From: Piper betle
Lineage: Eukaryota; Streptophyta; Magnoliopsida; Piperales; Piperaceae
DNA length: 64,000 nucleotides
NCBI GenBank assembly: GCA_033002965.1
Contig: JAURVB010012715.1
Location: 62,001-126,000 of the forward strand
Direction: 5' to 3'
Under the pieces are notes generated by a model. That model was not told where the DNA came from and made no database searches. It saw nothing but the letters and a program-made list of their open reading frames with translations. The position numbers and the translations under genes were made by a program. Shown here one piece after another: positions 23,881 to 34,412 of the stretch (positions are counted from its first letter, which is position 1; the number at the start of each line of letters is the position of its first letter).

Positions 23881-24543
23881 ATGGCTTTCTTACAACAACT
23901 TGTCAAGAGATCAAATGATCAAGAAAGTTCTAAAATAACGGAACAATTTGTGTATAATAATATAAAACAACGTCTTAATAAGTGGTCGATACCTAAGGTT
24001 AAACCTACAAAAGTTTATAATAAGGGTTTGCTTGAATTCAAACAAGCCTATCTTATTAAAACTTTTGAGGAAAGTATAAGTGTACAGAATATTACATGTA
24101 ACTTATCCCTATTAACTAATAAAATATTAGAAGAATTAAGTAAAGAATATAATTATATTTACTTTGGACTTGTACAAATAGCAGTAAAACAATTAACTAG
24201 AGATGGATTAAATATATCAATTTTATTATGCTTAAGAGACACTAGACATAATAAATTTCAAGATTCTCTATTAGGAATTATAGAATCTAGTCTAGGAACT
24301 GGACCAGTATATTTTAATTATTTTCCAAACTTTTCTTTATCCTTGTCTGATCTTCATCTTAAAGATACCTTGTGTTTGAATATGAAGACACAAGGATACG
24401 ATATGAAAGAAGGATCACAAAATATTTGTATAATATACAGAATATGTTTTAAGGCGATGACATCAATTAATCCTAATGCTAGGTTAATGTTAAGAAAAGG
24501 AAATACTACATTATTCCAAATAGATACTAGTAGAAAATATTGA
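23881..24543 (+). pseudogene. Pararetrovirus movement-protein-like ORF
   Basis: An open frame of 220 aa with the 30K/MP-type core of Caulimoviridae, for example FGLVQIAVKQLTR, ILLCLRDTRHNKFQDSLLG and GPVYFNYFPNFSLSLSD, ending TTLFQIDT near the stop. This family lines plasmodesmata to let virus pass between cells. The frame is open here but ends where a polyprotein would continue, and the following sequence shifts frame, so it is treated as part of a dead provirus. Confidence 0.8.
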
Positions 24544-24816
24544 AATACCTAAAACAATTAAGTGGACATATATAGTACTTCTAGAATCATGGAAGTTAGA
24601 AAAGATAGTACCTCCAAAAATAGAGAAAAGATCAGCTGAGGCTATCATAGAAGAAAATAATGGTGATGCTAATATTATCTTTGGAAGAAATAGTACATCT
24701 ACAAGATTTCCTACTTTATATGATAACCAGGCATCAAGTTCTAATGTTGCTGGAATTATAATGTCTGAACAAAAATTCCACATGCTTTATATACAGATGA
24801 ACCAAGTTTTTCTGAA

Positions 24817-25239
24817 ATGGAATTTAAAATTAATAAAGTAGAGTATGAACCTAATAGAACAAAATGTTCTAAAGAGTTCATGAATCCTAGAAATAAAAAT
24901 TTTAGAAGTTGGTATTTTTCAACATTTGATGAAAATCAACTTAAAGATTATAAAAAACAATATTATAAAGATTTAAAAGAATTAGGTTATGAAATCCCTT
25001 TTAAGAAATGGTTTAAATCTTTTATAACTCTAAGGATTTTAGTATCTAAGGAAACTCGTTCTTGGGATACCCAAGAAGGAAAGACAATATATAGTAAGCA
25101 TCCTCCAATAGGTAATATAAAATATGGAAATATAGAAGCAATGTCTTTTGTAAAAACTGATAATAAACAAGAAGACATAACTATAATTATTAAACAAAAT
25201 AGTTATACTCATATACATTTACAAACTATAGCCTCATAA
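24817..25239 (+). pseudogene. Pararetrovirus polyprotein middle segment
   Basis: A 140-aa lysine- and aromatic-rich frame (FRSWYFSTFDENQLKDYK) between the movement-protein and coat-like segments, in the position of the polyprotein linker. It stops at 25237 and similar sequence continues in another frame to about 25500. No domain was recognised. Confidence 0.5.
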
Positions 25240-25569
25240 TTATCTCATATAGAAGATAATTGGTTTCCTAGAGTAAATTGAAAAGAAAAAATAGAGGAAG
25301 AAATTATTAAACCAGTTTTAATAAAGCCTCCAATAATAACTACTAAATTTAATACTAAACCACCTATAAATGAAGAATTTATATCAAAATTAAGTGAAAA
25401 ATTGGGGGAATTAAAAATTAAGGAATCTATAAAAGTTGTAATGCTTATGAAGAACAAGATGAATTAATAAATCAATTCTCGGAATCAATAAATGTTACTA
25501 GACCCAATTTAGTACAACCTTTTCCCATCTGCATTAAGTTATAACGGAAGAACCGTATATGAGTGGAAT

Positions 25570-25827
25570 ATGGATGGATTAAGTGAATATCAAATAATCA
25601 CAACCTTACATAATATGCTAATGTATGCAACAATTTGTAGAACAAATAATAATTCTGATAGACAAATATCAGAAATGATAATTGCAGGATTCTCTGGCCA
25701 ACTTAAAGGTTGGTGGGACAATAATTTATCTCAAGCACAAAAGATAGAGATACATAATGGAATAGTGTTATTTAAATCTAAGATGGTATTAGTCCAAAAT
25801 CAAATAAGACTTATTGACATAACATAG
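25570..25827 (+). pseudogene. Pararetrovirus coat/Gag-like fragment
   Basis: An 85-aa frame containing MDGLSEYQI and MIIAGFSGQLKGWW, features of the capsid-like domain of plant pararetroviral polyproteins. It is cut off after about 80 residues and runs directly into sequence of the reverse-transcriptase C-terminus. The zinc finger, protease and most of the polymerase that normally follow are deleted. Confidence 0.65.
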
Positions 25828-25829
25828 AA

Positions 25830-26475
25830 AAAGGTAGTATTAAACCCATACAAAGGGTTATAGAATTTTCTAATAAATTTCCTGATAAAATATTAAATAG
25901 AAATCACACAAAGATTTTTAGGAAGTCTTAATTATATGTCGGATTTCTATCAAGATTTAGCTTTGGATTGTAAGTTACTATTTCAAAGACTAAAGAAGAA
26001 TCCTCCGCCTTGGACAAAAGCCCATACCAAGGCTGTACAACATATTAAACAAAAAATTAAATATATTCCATGTCTCAGTCTTCCCCATCCTCTTACTTTA
26101 AAGATTGTAGAAACGGATGCCTCATACATTGGATATAAGAGAATATTAAAACAAAATATAAATAATAAACCTTTTATTATTAGATTTCATTCAGGCTTAT
26201 GGAATGAAACTCAATCTAAGTATTCTACTATTAAAAAAGAAATGCTTAGTATTGTTAATTGTGTTTTAAAATTTCAAGATGATCTTTTGAATACTAAATT
26301 TCTTTTAAGAATTGATTGTATTGCAGCTAAATTTATTTTAGAAAAAGATGTTCAGAACCTTGCTTCTAAACATATTTTTGCTAGATGACAAGCTTTACTT
26401 GCTATATTTGATTTTGATATTGAATATATCCCAAGTTTGGCTAACTCTTTCCCGGACTCTCTCACTCGTGAATTT
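25830..26475 (+). pseudogene. Pararetrovirus RT thumb and RNase H fragment
   Basis: Starting in one frame near 25830 and changing frame near 25930, this segment has the RT thumb (YMSDFYQDLA, LKKNPPPWT) followed by RNase H. RNase H signs include VETDAS with its acidic residue, YSTIKKEMLSIV with the catalytic-type Glu, and RIDCIAAKFIL. A stop at 26386 interrupts the end, after which homology continues to DSLTREF. Frameshift, stop and missing upstream domains make it non-functional. Confidence 0.75.
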
Positions 26476-26479
26476 CTCC

Positions 26480-26719
26480 CGGGCTTTACTTGGTTATATA
26501 ATGCCCAAATCTTTAGTAAATTTGATTTAAAATCTGGATTTTGGCAAATACAAATTAAAGAAAAAGATAGATATAAAACTGCATTTAATGTTCCATTTGG
26601 ACAATATGAATGGAATGTAATGCCATTTGGACTAAAGAATGCTCCATCAAAATTTCAAAAAATAATGAATGATATTTTAATCCTTATGTTAGCTTTATTA
26701 TAGTTTATATGGATGTAAA
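26480..26719 (+). pseudogene. Pararetrovirus reverse-transcriptase palm fragment, out of order
   Basis: The frame reads FSKFDLKSGFWQIQIKEK and FGLKNAPSKFQKIMNDI, the RT fingers/palm region that should precede RNase H but here follows it. After a frameshift near 26690 it reaches Tyr-Met-Asp (26707-26715), where the second catalytic Asp is replaced by Val at the junction with the inverted segment. The polymerase is therefore broken at its active site. Confidence 0.75.
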
Positions 26720-26987
26720 CTCTTTAGAACATTTTGTTCTATTAGGTTCATACTCTACTTTATTAATTTTAAATTCCATTTCAGAAAAACTTGGTTCATC
26801 AGTATATAAAGTCATGTGGAATTTTTTGTTCAGACATTATAATTCTAGCAACATTAGAACTGGATGCCTGATTATCATATAAAGTAGGAAATCTTGTAGA
26901 TGTATTATTTCTTTTAAAGATAATATTAACATCACCATTATTTTCTTCTATGATAGCCTCACCTGATCTTTTCTCTATTTTCGGAGG
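26720..26987 (-). repeat. Inverted copy of the pararetrovirus segment 24612-24876
   Basis: The sequence here is the near-exact reverse complement of 24612-24876, for example CCATTTCAGAAAAACTTGG against the sequence around 24815. Arms of about 265 bp are separated by 1.84 kb. The junction falls directly after the truncated RT active-site codons, and the provirus ends at 26987. Confidence 0.85.
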
Positions 26988-27412
26988 CCGTTAAAAGCGC
27001 ATCCAATGATGTGAAATTCATTTGCGGTGGAACTTTGAAGGAGCGAGTTCATCCAACGAGTTTTTAAAGGAGCATCGACCTCCACTGCCAATGCCGTCAT
27101 CGCCAGCGTTGACACCCTCCTCAGTCTCCTCTCCCCGGCGGCAATGGCGAGATCCGCATGATCGTCTACGAGATTCGGACCAAGAGCCGGGAGCGCGTAG
27201 AGAAGAAGGAGGCGCTCCGGTGAGTGCAGGCGGTGGCGGATCTGGTCTGGCGATTGGGGATGGTGGCAGATGGATCTTGGTTGTGTGATAAATTTTATGA
27301 TAGTTTTGATGCATCTCAAAGTTGGCTCCTTTGCAATTTGGCATCTTTGTGATGTATTCGATTTTTTGTGATAGTAATGTTGATTTGTGTGTGGGAATTT
27401 TTGTTTTTGCAG
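26988..27412 (+). other. GC-rich flank upstream of the REF/SRPP fragment
   Basis: Moderately GC-rich sequence with a possible short exon ending at a GTGAGT donor (27219). In one frame this could splice to the exon at 27413, which would make it a degenerate first exon of the REF/SRPP-like gene, but no family similarity was seen. Frames on the minus strand here look like chance. Confidence 0.3.
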
Positions 27413-27631
27413 TTTGAAGAACAGCAATTGAAGTACTTGGAATTATTCATGCGGTGGCCGCCCGAGCGCTGGCCTTGGCGGTGGTGATCTATATCTTCGC
27501 CAAGGAGAACTCTGGCCGGCTCACGTCCGACGTTGAGAATGTGGAAGGCGCCGTTAAGAACGTCGTTGGCCCTGTCTATGACAAGTTCCACGGTGTTCCT
27601 ATTAATATCCTCAAATTCTCCGATCAGAAGG
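27413..27631 (+). pseudogene. REF/SRPP-like (rubber elongation factor family) exon fragment
   Basis: After an acceptor (TTTTTGCAG) the exon reads FEEQQLKYLE, then after a one-base loss continues in another frame with AARALALAVVIYIFAKENSG, NVEGAVKNVVGPVYDKFHGV and LKFSDQK. These are hallmarks of the REF/SRPP family (lipid-droplet and stress-related proteins), closest in feel to rice. The frameshift falls between 27441 and 27449, where one base is missing. No exon for the rest of the domain was found within 1.5 kb downstream, so this is a broken, 3'-truncated copy. Confidence 0.75.
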
Positions 27632-29574
27632 GTTTTTTTGTTTGTTCATTTGTTTCTTGCCATGAATTGTTGTCGTGGTGCAATTTTTTAATCTATATAT
27701 ATAGAGTAAAATTGCTTTTTAGAATGAGAAATTGAGTTATGCTACATTTGAATTGCTAATTTTTGCTACTCAAAAGGTAGTATAGTTTTATGTTAACTGT
27801 TCCTTCTGAAGTGCTTATGTAGTTGTTTGTGCTTTACTTTTATGACAATTGTTCTTCTGATGTGCTTATGTAGATGTTTGTGCTGCTTCTTACTAGTACT
27901 TGATTATATGTCACTCTTATTATTATGTTTGTTGATCATAATTGTTGATTTTCCCCTTAGCTGTGCCGGTCAAGAAGATAGAATATTGTTTTCCAGATTG
28001 CAAGGTGCTTTGTATGATCGAATCCTTCCATTACATGGGCAGTTCCCAAGTCCGTTTGTAGTTTATAGGGTATGAATGGTCTTCATCATTTTGAGTCCTT
28101 TAAAACTAATAAATTATAATGATACATGTTCAATTTTGCATTGTCATTTGCAGCCCCAACTCTATCTTGTACCTCTACCACCAAAGGAATTTCAACAATA
28201 TTGTCATTCTGACCTCTCAAATCTTACTTGCGGGTGATACCCAGAGTGGTCATCTTGGTTTAACTTTGTTTTGTTGTATGAGGTTGCGGTGAGAGACTTT
28301 TACTTTCTTGATGTTGTTCAATATTAAGGTACTACTTTTGCTGGCCATTTTTGTGTCATGCTCGACGAAAGCAGCAGCAAAAACTGCTTTTGATCATGTA
28401 GGCATAGAGGATACTTAAATTTTAGAAACTGGTGAGAGGCTTGTTGGTCTATCAATGACATTTGGCAATGCATTTTCAGCATCTTGATGATACAAACATA
28501 ACCAAAATGTTGCATTTGCTATAGGTTCAATTTGGTTGGATTTTGAAGGAGAGAACACAACTCAACCAGCCAGATGCTTGGAAGACAACACTACAAGGGT
28601 GGATTCTCTTGACAACTTGAAAGATACAGAGGTGGATATAACATTTCAAACAAGCACTATTGGAGTGTAAGCTGTTCTTCTCTTTGCTTCTCTGAATTTG
28701 AATATGCATAATAGTTAACCAATTGATCCTTTTATGCATTCAGTCATAGTATGTGAGGCATGTGGTTTAAATTCCAATGTGGTTCTTTCAATATGCAGGT
28801 GATGGATCTCCTGACTCTCCGCCAAGGTGAAGGCCTGCATGATGCATCCATCTGTTATGGTCTGCTGAGGAGATCCGCTTTTGCTATTTAGTTATAACTT
28901 GATATGAACTTTTTCTAAATAGCTTGATGGCAGTTGATTATGTTACTTATTATGCCTGTGGAGTTTCTACTTTCGAGTAGTCCGTCGGCTTCATCTTAAT
29001 TTAATCGGGAATATGTAGACTTAGATCTCTTTGCCTAAGGCTTGCTATATTTGGTTTGTGTAATAGGAGAAGCTTAAGGACGAATTCGTGTGATTGGATC
29101 AGAAATAGAAACCAGACTCTTTTATCATCGAAACCTGGTAGCATTGATGGGTTCAGGTTTTCAACTGCGATGTGATCAGTGTTGAGCGTCTCTTAGGTTA
29201 TGCAGTTTACTGTAGTATTGAGCTAGAATTCAACTCGACTATACTATTACCATACCAATGAAAAAAATCAAAGAGTTGTGTCAATCGATGCGAGGTTCCT
29301 GTAGATGTGGGAATTATAATTTTACAGTCAATTTGGCTTCACAGGACCTAGATTCAAGTGAAAACAAGCCTGATAATCTTGAAATAGATAAATGTGAACA
29401 TTTTCCAACAACAACCACCAATCATTACCATTTTCCAGAAAAAAATAGTACAAATGGCAATAAGAAATGTAGAATCAAACTGAAAATTTAGAGCAGCATT
29501 CCCAGCTGATAATCAAAAACAACTCAAGCCATCCACACAAATTGTGCTAGAAAAAAGATTTCTCTCAAAATTTC
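27632..29574 (+). other. Non-coding region downstream of the REF/SRPP fragment
   Basis: A few short exon-like frames bounded by AG/GT occur (for example about 27961-28068 and 28154-28236), but none resembles a known protein and they do not continue the REF/SRPP domain. The remainder is AT-rich. No RNA gene or element ends were recognised. Confidence 0.4.
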
Positions 29575-30012
29575 TAAACAGTTGCAGCTGAAGTTGCGGC
29601 TAGGTGCTTCTTCAATGATAGAGAGCTCGATACCCTTGCCCTTAGGAAGAGAAACTCAAGACTTTGTCCCCTTGCCAATCATGAAGACATTACATTCCCT
29701 AGCCTTGCAGCAGATTCATGGCCAGTGGCATCCTGGATATGGATGGTTTCAAAGCTTCCCTTGTGCTTTCACGGTTCTTAATTACTCCAATGCGCTCCCT
29801 GTTTCTTCCACCAGTTACCATAACCACATTTCCAACATCAAACTTGATGAAATCAGTTATCTTGTTGGCCTCCAAATCAATTTTAATCATATCATTGGCC
29901 TTAATAAGATGATCAGGATAGCGAATAGTTCGTCCATCATAAGTGTTGAGGTAGGGTATACCCTTTTGGCCAAAATACACCGAGACCACACCTTACAGAG
30001 CTTAAACTCTAA
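29575..30012 (-). pseudogene. Ribosomal protein S4e pseudogene (3' half, intronless)
   Basis: On the minus strand the frame contains [40 protein letters not shown] and [10 protein letters not shown], diagnostic of eukaryotic 40S protein eS4 C-terminal half. Decay is clear: a one-base indel near the KLCKV/FGQKG junction, one base lost after GVIKNRE, a 4-5-bp duplication at the GNVF position, and a TGG-to-TGA change in the KxWVSL motif. The lack of introns suggests a retrocopy, although no poly-A tail is obvious. Confidence 0.85.
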
Positions 30013-30860
30013 AATGTTTTAGCAAAGATACATCACCAACCAGATCTATCAAGTAATTCCCATTATCTGAAATGGTAAAAATCAAGCAGTAGTTTCCTCA
30101 GTTTACTTAGTTAATACTTTCATAAAGAAAAAGAAATAAAAACAAAAGAATGTCCAAGATCAATTCATTTTAAAAGATGAGCAATAACTAAAGGCAACAA
30201 TTATTTTATTATGCATTGAAAATGACAAGCTCATTCAACAAATGGATAGTAGTAGGATAAGCTCATGATTTGTCCTGCTAAAATTTTTGCCCTTATCCTG
30301 CATGCCAAAGGCAAAAATCAAAGGCATACCACTTTAGTACATAACTTGCACAAGCCTCTAGTTACATTTTCTTCATGAAGCCTTTAGTCACGTTTCATTT
30401 TAAGGCTATGTATATAATGCATAAAGCAAAAGAAAAAAAAGGTTGACAATAGTTCGTTCACAATAATAACATCTAAAAAAGTAGAATCATTTGAACATGC
30501 ACTGCTTCCTAGTGTAGACTTTGAATATGAAAAAAACATTGAGATGATCATGTACTACAATTAGTATATTCTGGATTAGTTTTTGGCGGCACAATATTTA
30601 TAAATGCAAACTTTCTTATTTTCTGATTGTGCTTTTGAACTAACCCTTGTCCACAATAACAAATGAAAGTCATCAATCCTTTCCTTGCAATTATGTAAAA
30701 GAAAAAAAATCATAGCTCTTTGCAATCAGAAGGATCATATTTCTAACAATCACTTCCATTAACCATGTAAAAAGTGATGAATGCCTACAACCATGTCATT
30801 TCCAAACTAATAGAACAACAAAACACACACAACAGATAAAGAGGAAGAAAAAGAGGAAGC
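30013..30860. other. AT-rich spacer between gene fragments
   Basis: No further exons of RPS4 or hexokinase were found, and no repeat structure or RNA gene was seen. Confidence 0.5.
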
Positions 30861-30868
30861 CTTTATAC

Positions 30869-31045
30869 CCACTAGGGAGGTTATCAACATAGCTAATGAG
30901 CATCTTGAGTTTACTCCCGCCCTCCGACGCCAACCCAGCATTCATCTCCACCACCATCACCTCCGCCACCTGCCGCAGCCTAGCTGCCGGCACGGCGCAC
31001 CTCTCCTCTAGCTCCCTTACGACCACTGCCGCCAGATGGGCTTCG
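30869..31045 (-). pseudogene. Hexokinase first-exon fragment
   Basis: Minus-strand frame reading [40 protein letters not shown] and [15 protein letters not shown], ending at a GT donor at 30868. This matches the end of exon 1 of plant hexokinases, just ahead of the catalytic LDLGGTNFR exon. The frame stays open to 31350 but the upstream part lacks the usual membrane anchor. No second exon appears in the next 1.8 kb, where an S4 pseudogene lies instead, so I treat it as a truncated fragment. Confidence 0.7.
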
Positions 31046-31447
31046 GCCGGACCGTGGGCCGGTGGCCGGTGATGCTTCTTCGACTCAGTGGTCGTAGAGA
31101 CTATCTGGGAAGAGATCGTCAAGCAAAGACGAGGAGGAGGAAGCACCGGTGATGGCGCGGGGAGGGGGAAGGAGTGGTCTGGGTTGATATTACGTTCGAG
31201 GCCAAAGTCAGAATGGTCAAAGAAGACGCCAGCGTGGAGGAGGCCAAGGTAGAAGATGGTGAGCTTGTAAAGTGACAACCACCAATGCGGCGACAGAGGG
31301 GGTCGGCGAAGAAGACAGTCGAGATGGAGCAGTGGCACTTGTGGGAGCAACCGGCAGAGCGGACGAGGTGATGCAAAGAAATCCTCATAAACTTCTTTGT
31401 ATATACAAAGATTTAATTTTTAACGGGAATAAAACTAAAGCACAAAT

Positions 31448-31491
31448 TTATATATATATAATAATATATAATAATAATAATAATAATAATT
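31448..31491. repeat. ATA/AAT-rich microsatellite
   Basis: A TATATATA run followed by about eight AAT/ATA triplets, between the hexokinase fragment and gene A. Confidence 0.8.
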
Positions 31492-31683
31492 ATATGCCGA
31501 TAAAAACCATAAACCTTAAAGAGTAAGATTCCTAGTCTTCCTATCTTCACTTCTGACACTTGTCGTGAAACTCCCGGAGGGTGTGCCAATGGATGTCCCC
31601 TCCCCCTTCTTCCGGAGAGCAGCGCACGTCTTCCTTCGCCTCCATCATCTCCGCCCCCACCCCCGCCCAGGCCGCCTCCTCCA

Positions 31684-33270
31684 ATGGCAGCACTCTCCGA
31701 CGACGTCAGTTCCGACGAGTTGGAAGTCGCCGGGATCCTCCTCTGCTTGCCGGAGCTCATCCGCGTCCCTTTCCACCTCCTCCAGTGGGGCGGCCACGGC
31801 CACCGCTCCGCCGGAGACCAAGCCCGCCGCCTTCCTCAACCCTCCGCACCCGGCGACGAGAAGTCCGTCGGCGGCGGGGAAGGGTGGTGCAGCCCGGACA
31901 CGCCGCTGCAGTTCACGGCGAGCGAGGACGACGACGAGGTGCCTCCTCGGAAGAAGCCGCGCAAGATCTTCAAGAAGGTTGATTTTGTTGCTTAGCTAGC
32001 TTGCTTACTTCTTCTTTGGCCATCCTTGGTGCCATAAAAATAGAGTCTTCTGGAGATCTCTCAGTTGATTGCTTGGTTTTGTGTAGACGTACAAGGAGAC
32101 GAAGCAAATGTTTGACGAGCTCAACCGTGAGCGTCAACAGATGTTAATGGTAATTCTACTTCTTCTTCGTTTTATTTTTTTAAATATCCAATTATCTCGA
32201 ACAATTACTTGTTTAATTTAGTTAGTTTAAATTAAATCTTCCAACTTTTTGGTGTCAATTGTGATTTTGATTCCCCCCCCCGTTTGTGATATGTAAATCT
32301 TGCAGGAGATGTCAAAACTGAGGGAGAATTACCGAGAGTCACATCAGCTAAATTTGGAACTCAAGGCTAGAATGATTCAGCAGGTTTTTTTACATTTTTT
32401 TATATACCTTTTCACTGTTCTTTCTTCTCTGTAGGAATTAATTACCCGTGTTTCCATCTCTACCTTAACCTATCGCATCCTTCTTCTCATCTTGTTCTCT
32501 TCCTACACTCCTCATTTTTTTATCAGTAAAACTCTGTGATGTACCCAGTGGAACTTATATTTACCTTTTTACTGACCCGTGTTTTCTATCTCTACCTTAT
32601 TTGTGTTTACCTACCGTGGTTTGATTCATGCCTTTTAGGAATGACACAATGAGCTAAACGCTAAAGTTGACTGACCTTTCTCTGTCGTACTTGTCCTATC
32701 CTACTTTTCCATGTTTGTGTCTTTGCTACATACCATTGTGCATCGCAATCCAATCTTCTTCCCTGTCTACCATTATCTTCTCAATATTGTTTTGTTTTCT
32801 TCTTGCTTTTTGCTTTCACTCTTATCCTTCCATTATATTATTGTGTATCATAATCATAAATTCATAATCTTTCATCTCTTCCCTGGTTTTGTGTGTTCTG
32901 GTCATGAAATGCTGATCTTCTTATGCTTCTTGGTGAGCAGGATCGTCTACAATCCAACAGTGACAACCCATCACTGGATTTGAACAGAGCTGTGACTGTT
33001 CCACTTCCTTCTCCGTCGCCGGCAAAGCCCTCTCCGCCGGAGATCAACCACGGTTGCTCCGACTACCCGGCGCCGCCGCCGAAGAACTGCTGCCGATGGG
33101 CTCTGGGTAGAAGCCCGCCGGGCATACCGGACCTCAACTTCGCGGCCGAGGAAGCGGCGGCTTCCGGGTTCGATTGGTCGTGCGGTCTGGCGGCGAGCAG
33201 GGCGAGCGCGGCGCAGGCGAGGAAGCGGAGGATGGAGATCAATAGGGGCAAGTTCCAGCGCCTTCGGTGA
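31684..33270 (+). CDS. Gene A: uncharacterised plant coiled-coil protein with EAR-like DLN motifs
   Basis: Four exons: 31684-31977, 32087-32149, 32306-32383 and 32941-33270, all with GT-AG introns and matching phases, giving 254 aa. The N-terminus carries SSDELEVAGILLCLPELI, then a CSPDTPLQF module and a basic KKPRKIFKK stretch (possible nuclear signal). Exons 2-3 form a heptad-like charged helix (about 99-145). The C-terminal part is Pro/Ala-rich with LDLN and IPDLNF, resembling EAR repression motifs, and ends in a basic KRRMEINRGKFQRLR. A nuclear role, possibly in repression, is inferred from motifs only. Gene B (50647) shares the layout and is a paralogue. The ATG follows a GC-rich leader and directly precedes the conserved motif. 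Confidence 0.8.
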
Positions 33271-33581
33271 CGAAAGATTCAACCTTTAACGCTTTTTATT
33301 TTTCTGCCATTGTTAGAGATTTTAGCTCTCTTGATTCAATCCGATTCTGCTTCAATTTCCTCCATTTTCATGGCGGGACGAAGCTCTGGTCACCGTGGGA
33401 GAGACACGGTAAAAAATACGATGTGGTAGGAGCGTATATATGGAAATTGAGAGATTTTTTTTCTTTATATTTTTTAAAAAAAACTTCTAATTTTGTCTGT
33501 AAGTGTGTAAAGGAGCCATGTTCTGTGATTATTTACGCGTTGGAGATTAGAATGTGCCGATAAAGAGTGCTCACTTGTTGT
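33271..33581 (+). other. Gene A 3' UTR and flank
   Basis: Non-coding sequence between the gene A stop codon and the target duplication of hAT element C. Nothing else was recognised. Confidence 0.5.
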
Positions 33582-34189
33582 GTATGGGGCTAGGATGCAC
33601 GAATCGACCGATTCGGATTGGTGTCGCACCAATCCGATTTCGGGTCGGCCCCGAATCGGGTCATAAATTGGCAATTTTCGGCCGATTTTGACCGATTTAA
33701 TTCGGAATCAGAATCGGCCGATTTAAATCGGAATCGGTTTTTTATAAAATTACTAAAATACCTTAAGTATGATTTTTATTAAATTATTTAAGCATTGGTA
33801 AAATGGTAATTTGAATTTTAAAAACTTAAAATCAAACCCCTCTCCCCCGATTCCACCGTCGCGTTCGCTTTGCCGCGCTTCCGTCGTCCGACCATGCCAT
33901 CGCTGCCCGATTTCGACCTCAGCTCCGCCCTCAGCCGTGATTCTGTCGTCTGACACTGTGCCCGACCTTCTGACCACCCCACCGCCGTCCGACGCTGCGC
34001 CCGATTCCGAACTCAGCTTCCGCCGTCCGACGCTCCGCCTGACCTTCCGACCACGCCACCACCGTCCGACCTTAGCTCCGTCTGGCCACGCCACCGCCGC
34101 CCGATTCCGACCTCTAGCTCCGCCCTCCGCCGCGCCTCCGACCGAAAAGTTGGGTAAATTTAGATTTCTTTATTGAAATTGAATATTGT

Positions 34190-34345
34190 GATGTGCAAAT
34201 TGTTATCTATGATGTTCTAATTGATTAATATGAAGTGCAAATTGTGATGTCCAAATTGAAATTTTGTGTGTGCGGTAAATTGTGATGTGCGAGTATGTGC
34301 TATGTGCAAATTGTGATGTGCAAATTGTGATGTGCTAATATAGCT
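34190..34345 (+). repeat. Short tandem GATGTGCAAATTGT repeats in hAT C
   Basis: The words GTGATGTGCAAATTG and variants recur about six times in 150 bp, with spacing of about 15-30 bp. Subterminal short repeats of this kind are typical of hAT elements, where transposase binds. Confidence 0.7.
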
Positions 34346-34412
34346 TGCAAGTCTTGAAAATTTGCTTGGTAGTGGTTTGATTGATGATGAATTTTTTTGG
34401 TGTGCTAGTGTT

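Larger units (their letters stand above)
18259..26987 (+). mobile_element. Degenerate endogenous pararetrovirus (Caulimoviridae-like)
   Basis: In order: a decayed frame with zinc-knuckle-like motifs (18279-19799), a non-coding intergenic region interrupted by a solo LTR, a tRNA-Met-type primer-binding site (23721), a movement-protein-like ORF (23881), a polyprotein middle segment, a coat-like segment, a reverse-transcriptase thumb plus RNase H segment, then a separate reverse-transcriptase palm segment, and an inverted copy of earlier sequence. All coding parts carry stops, frameshifts or deletions, and the domain order is scrambled, so the copy is inactive. I favour a florendovirus- or petuvirus-like origin; the genus cannot be fixed by eye. 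Confidence 0.85.

Noticed and set aside
30796..31350. Complete 184-aa hexokinase-like gene
   Set aside because: Only the end of hexokinase exon 1 is recognisable. The N-terminal part does not resemble the family and no catalytic exons follow.
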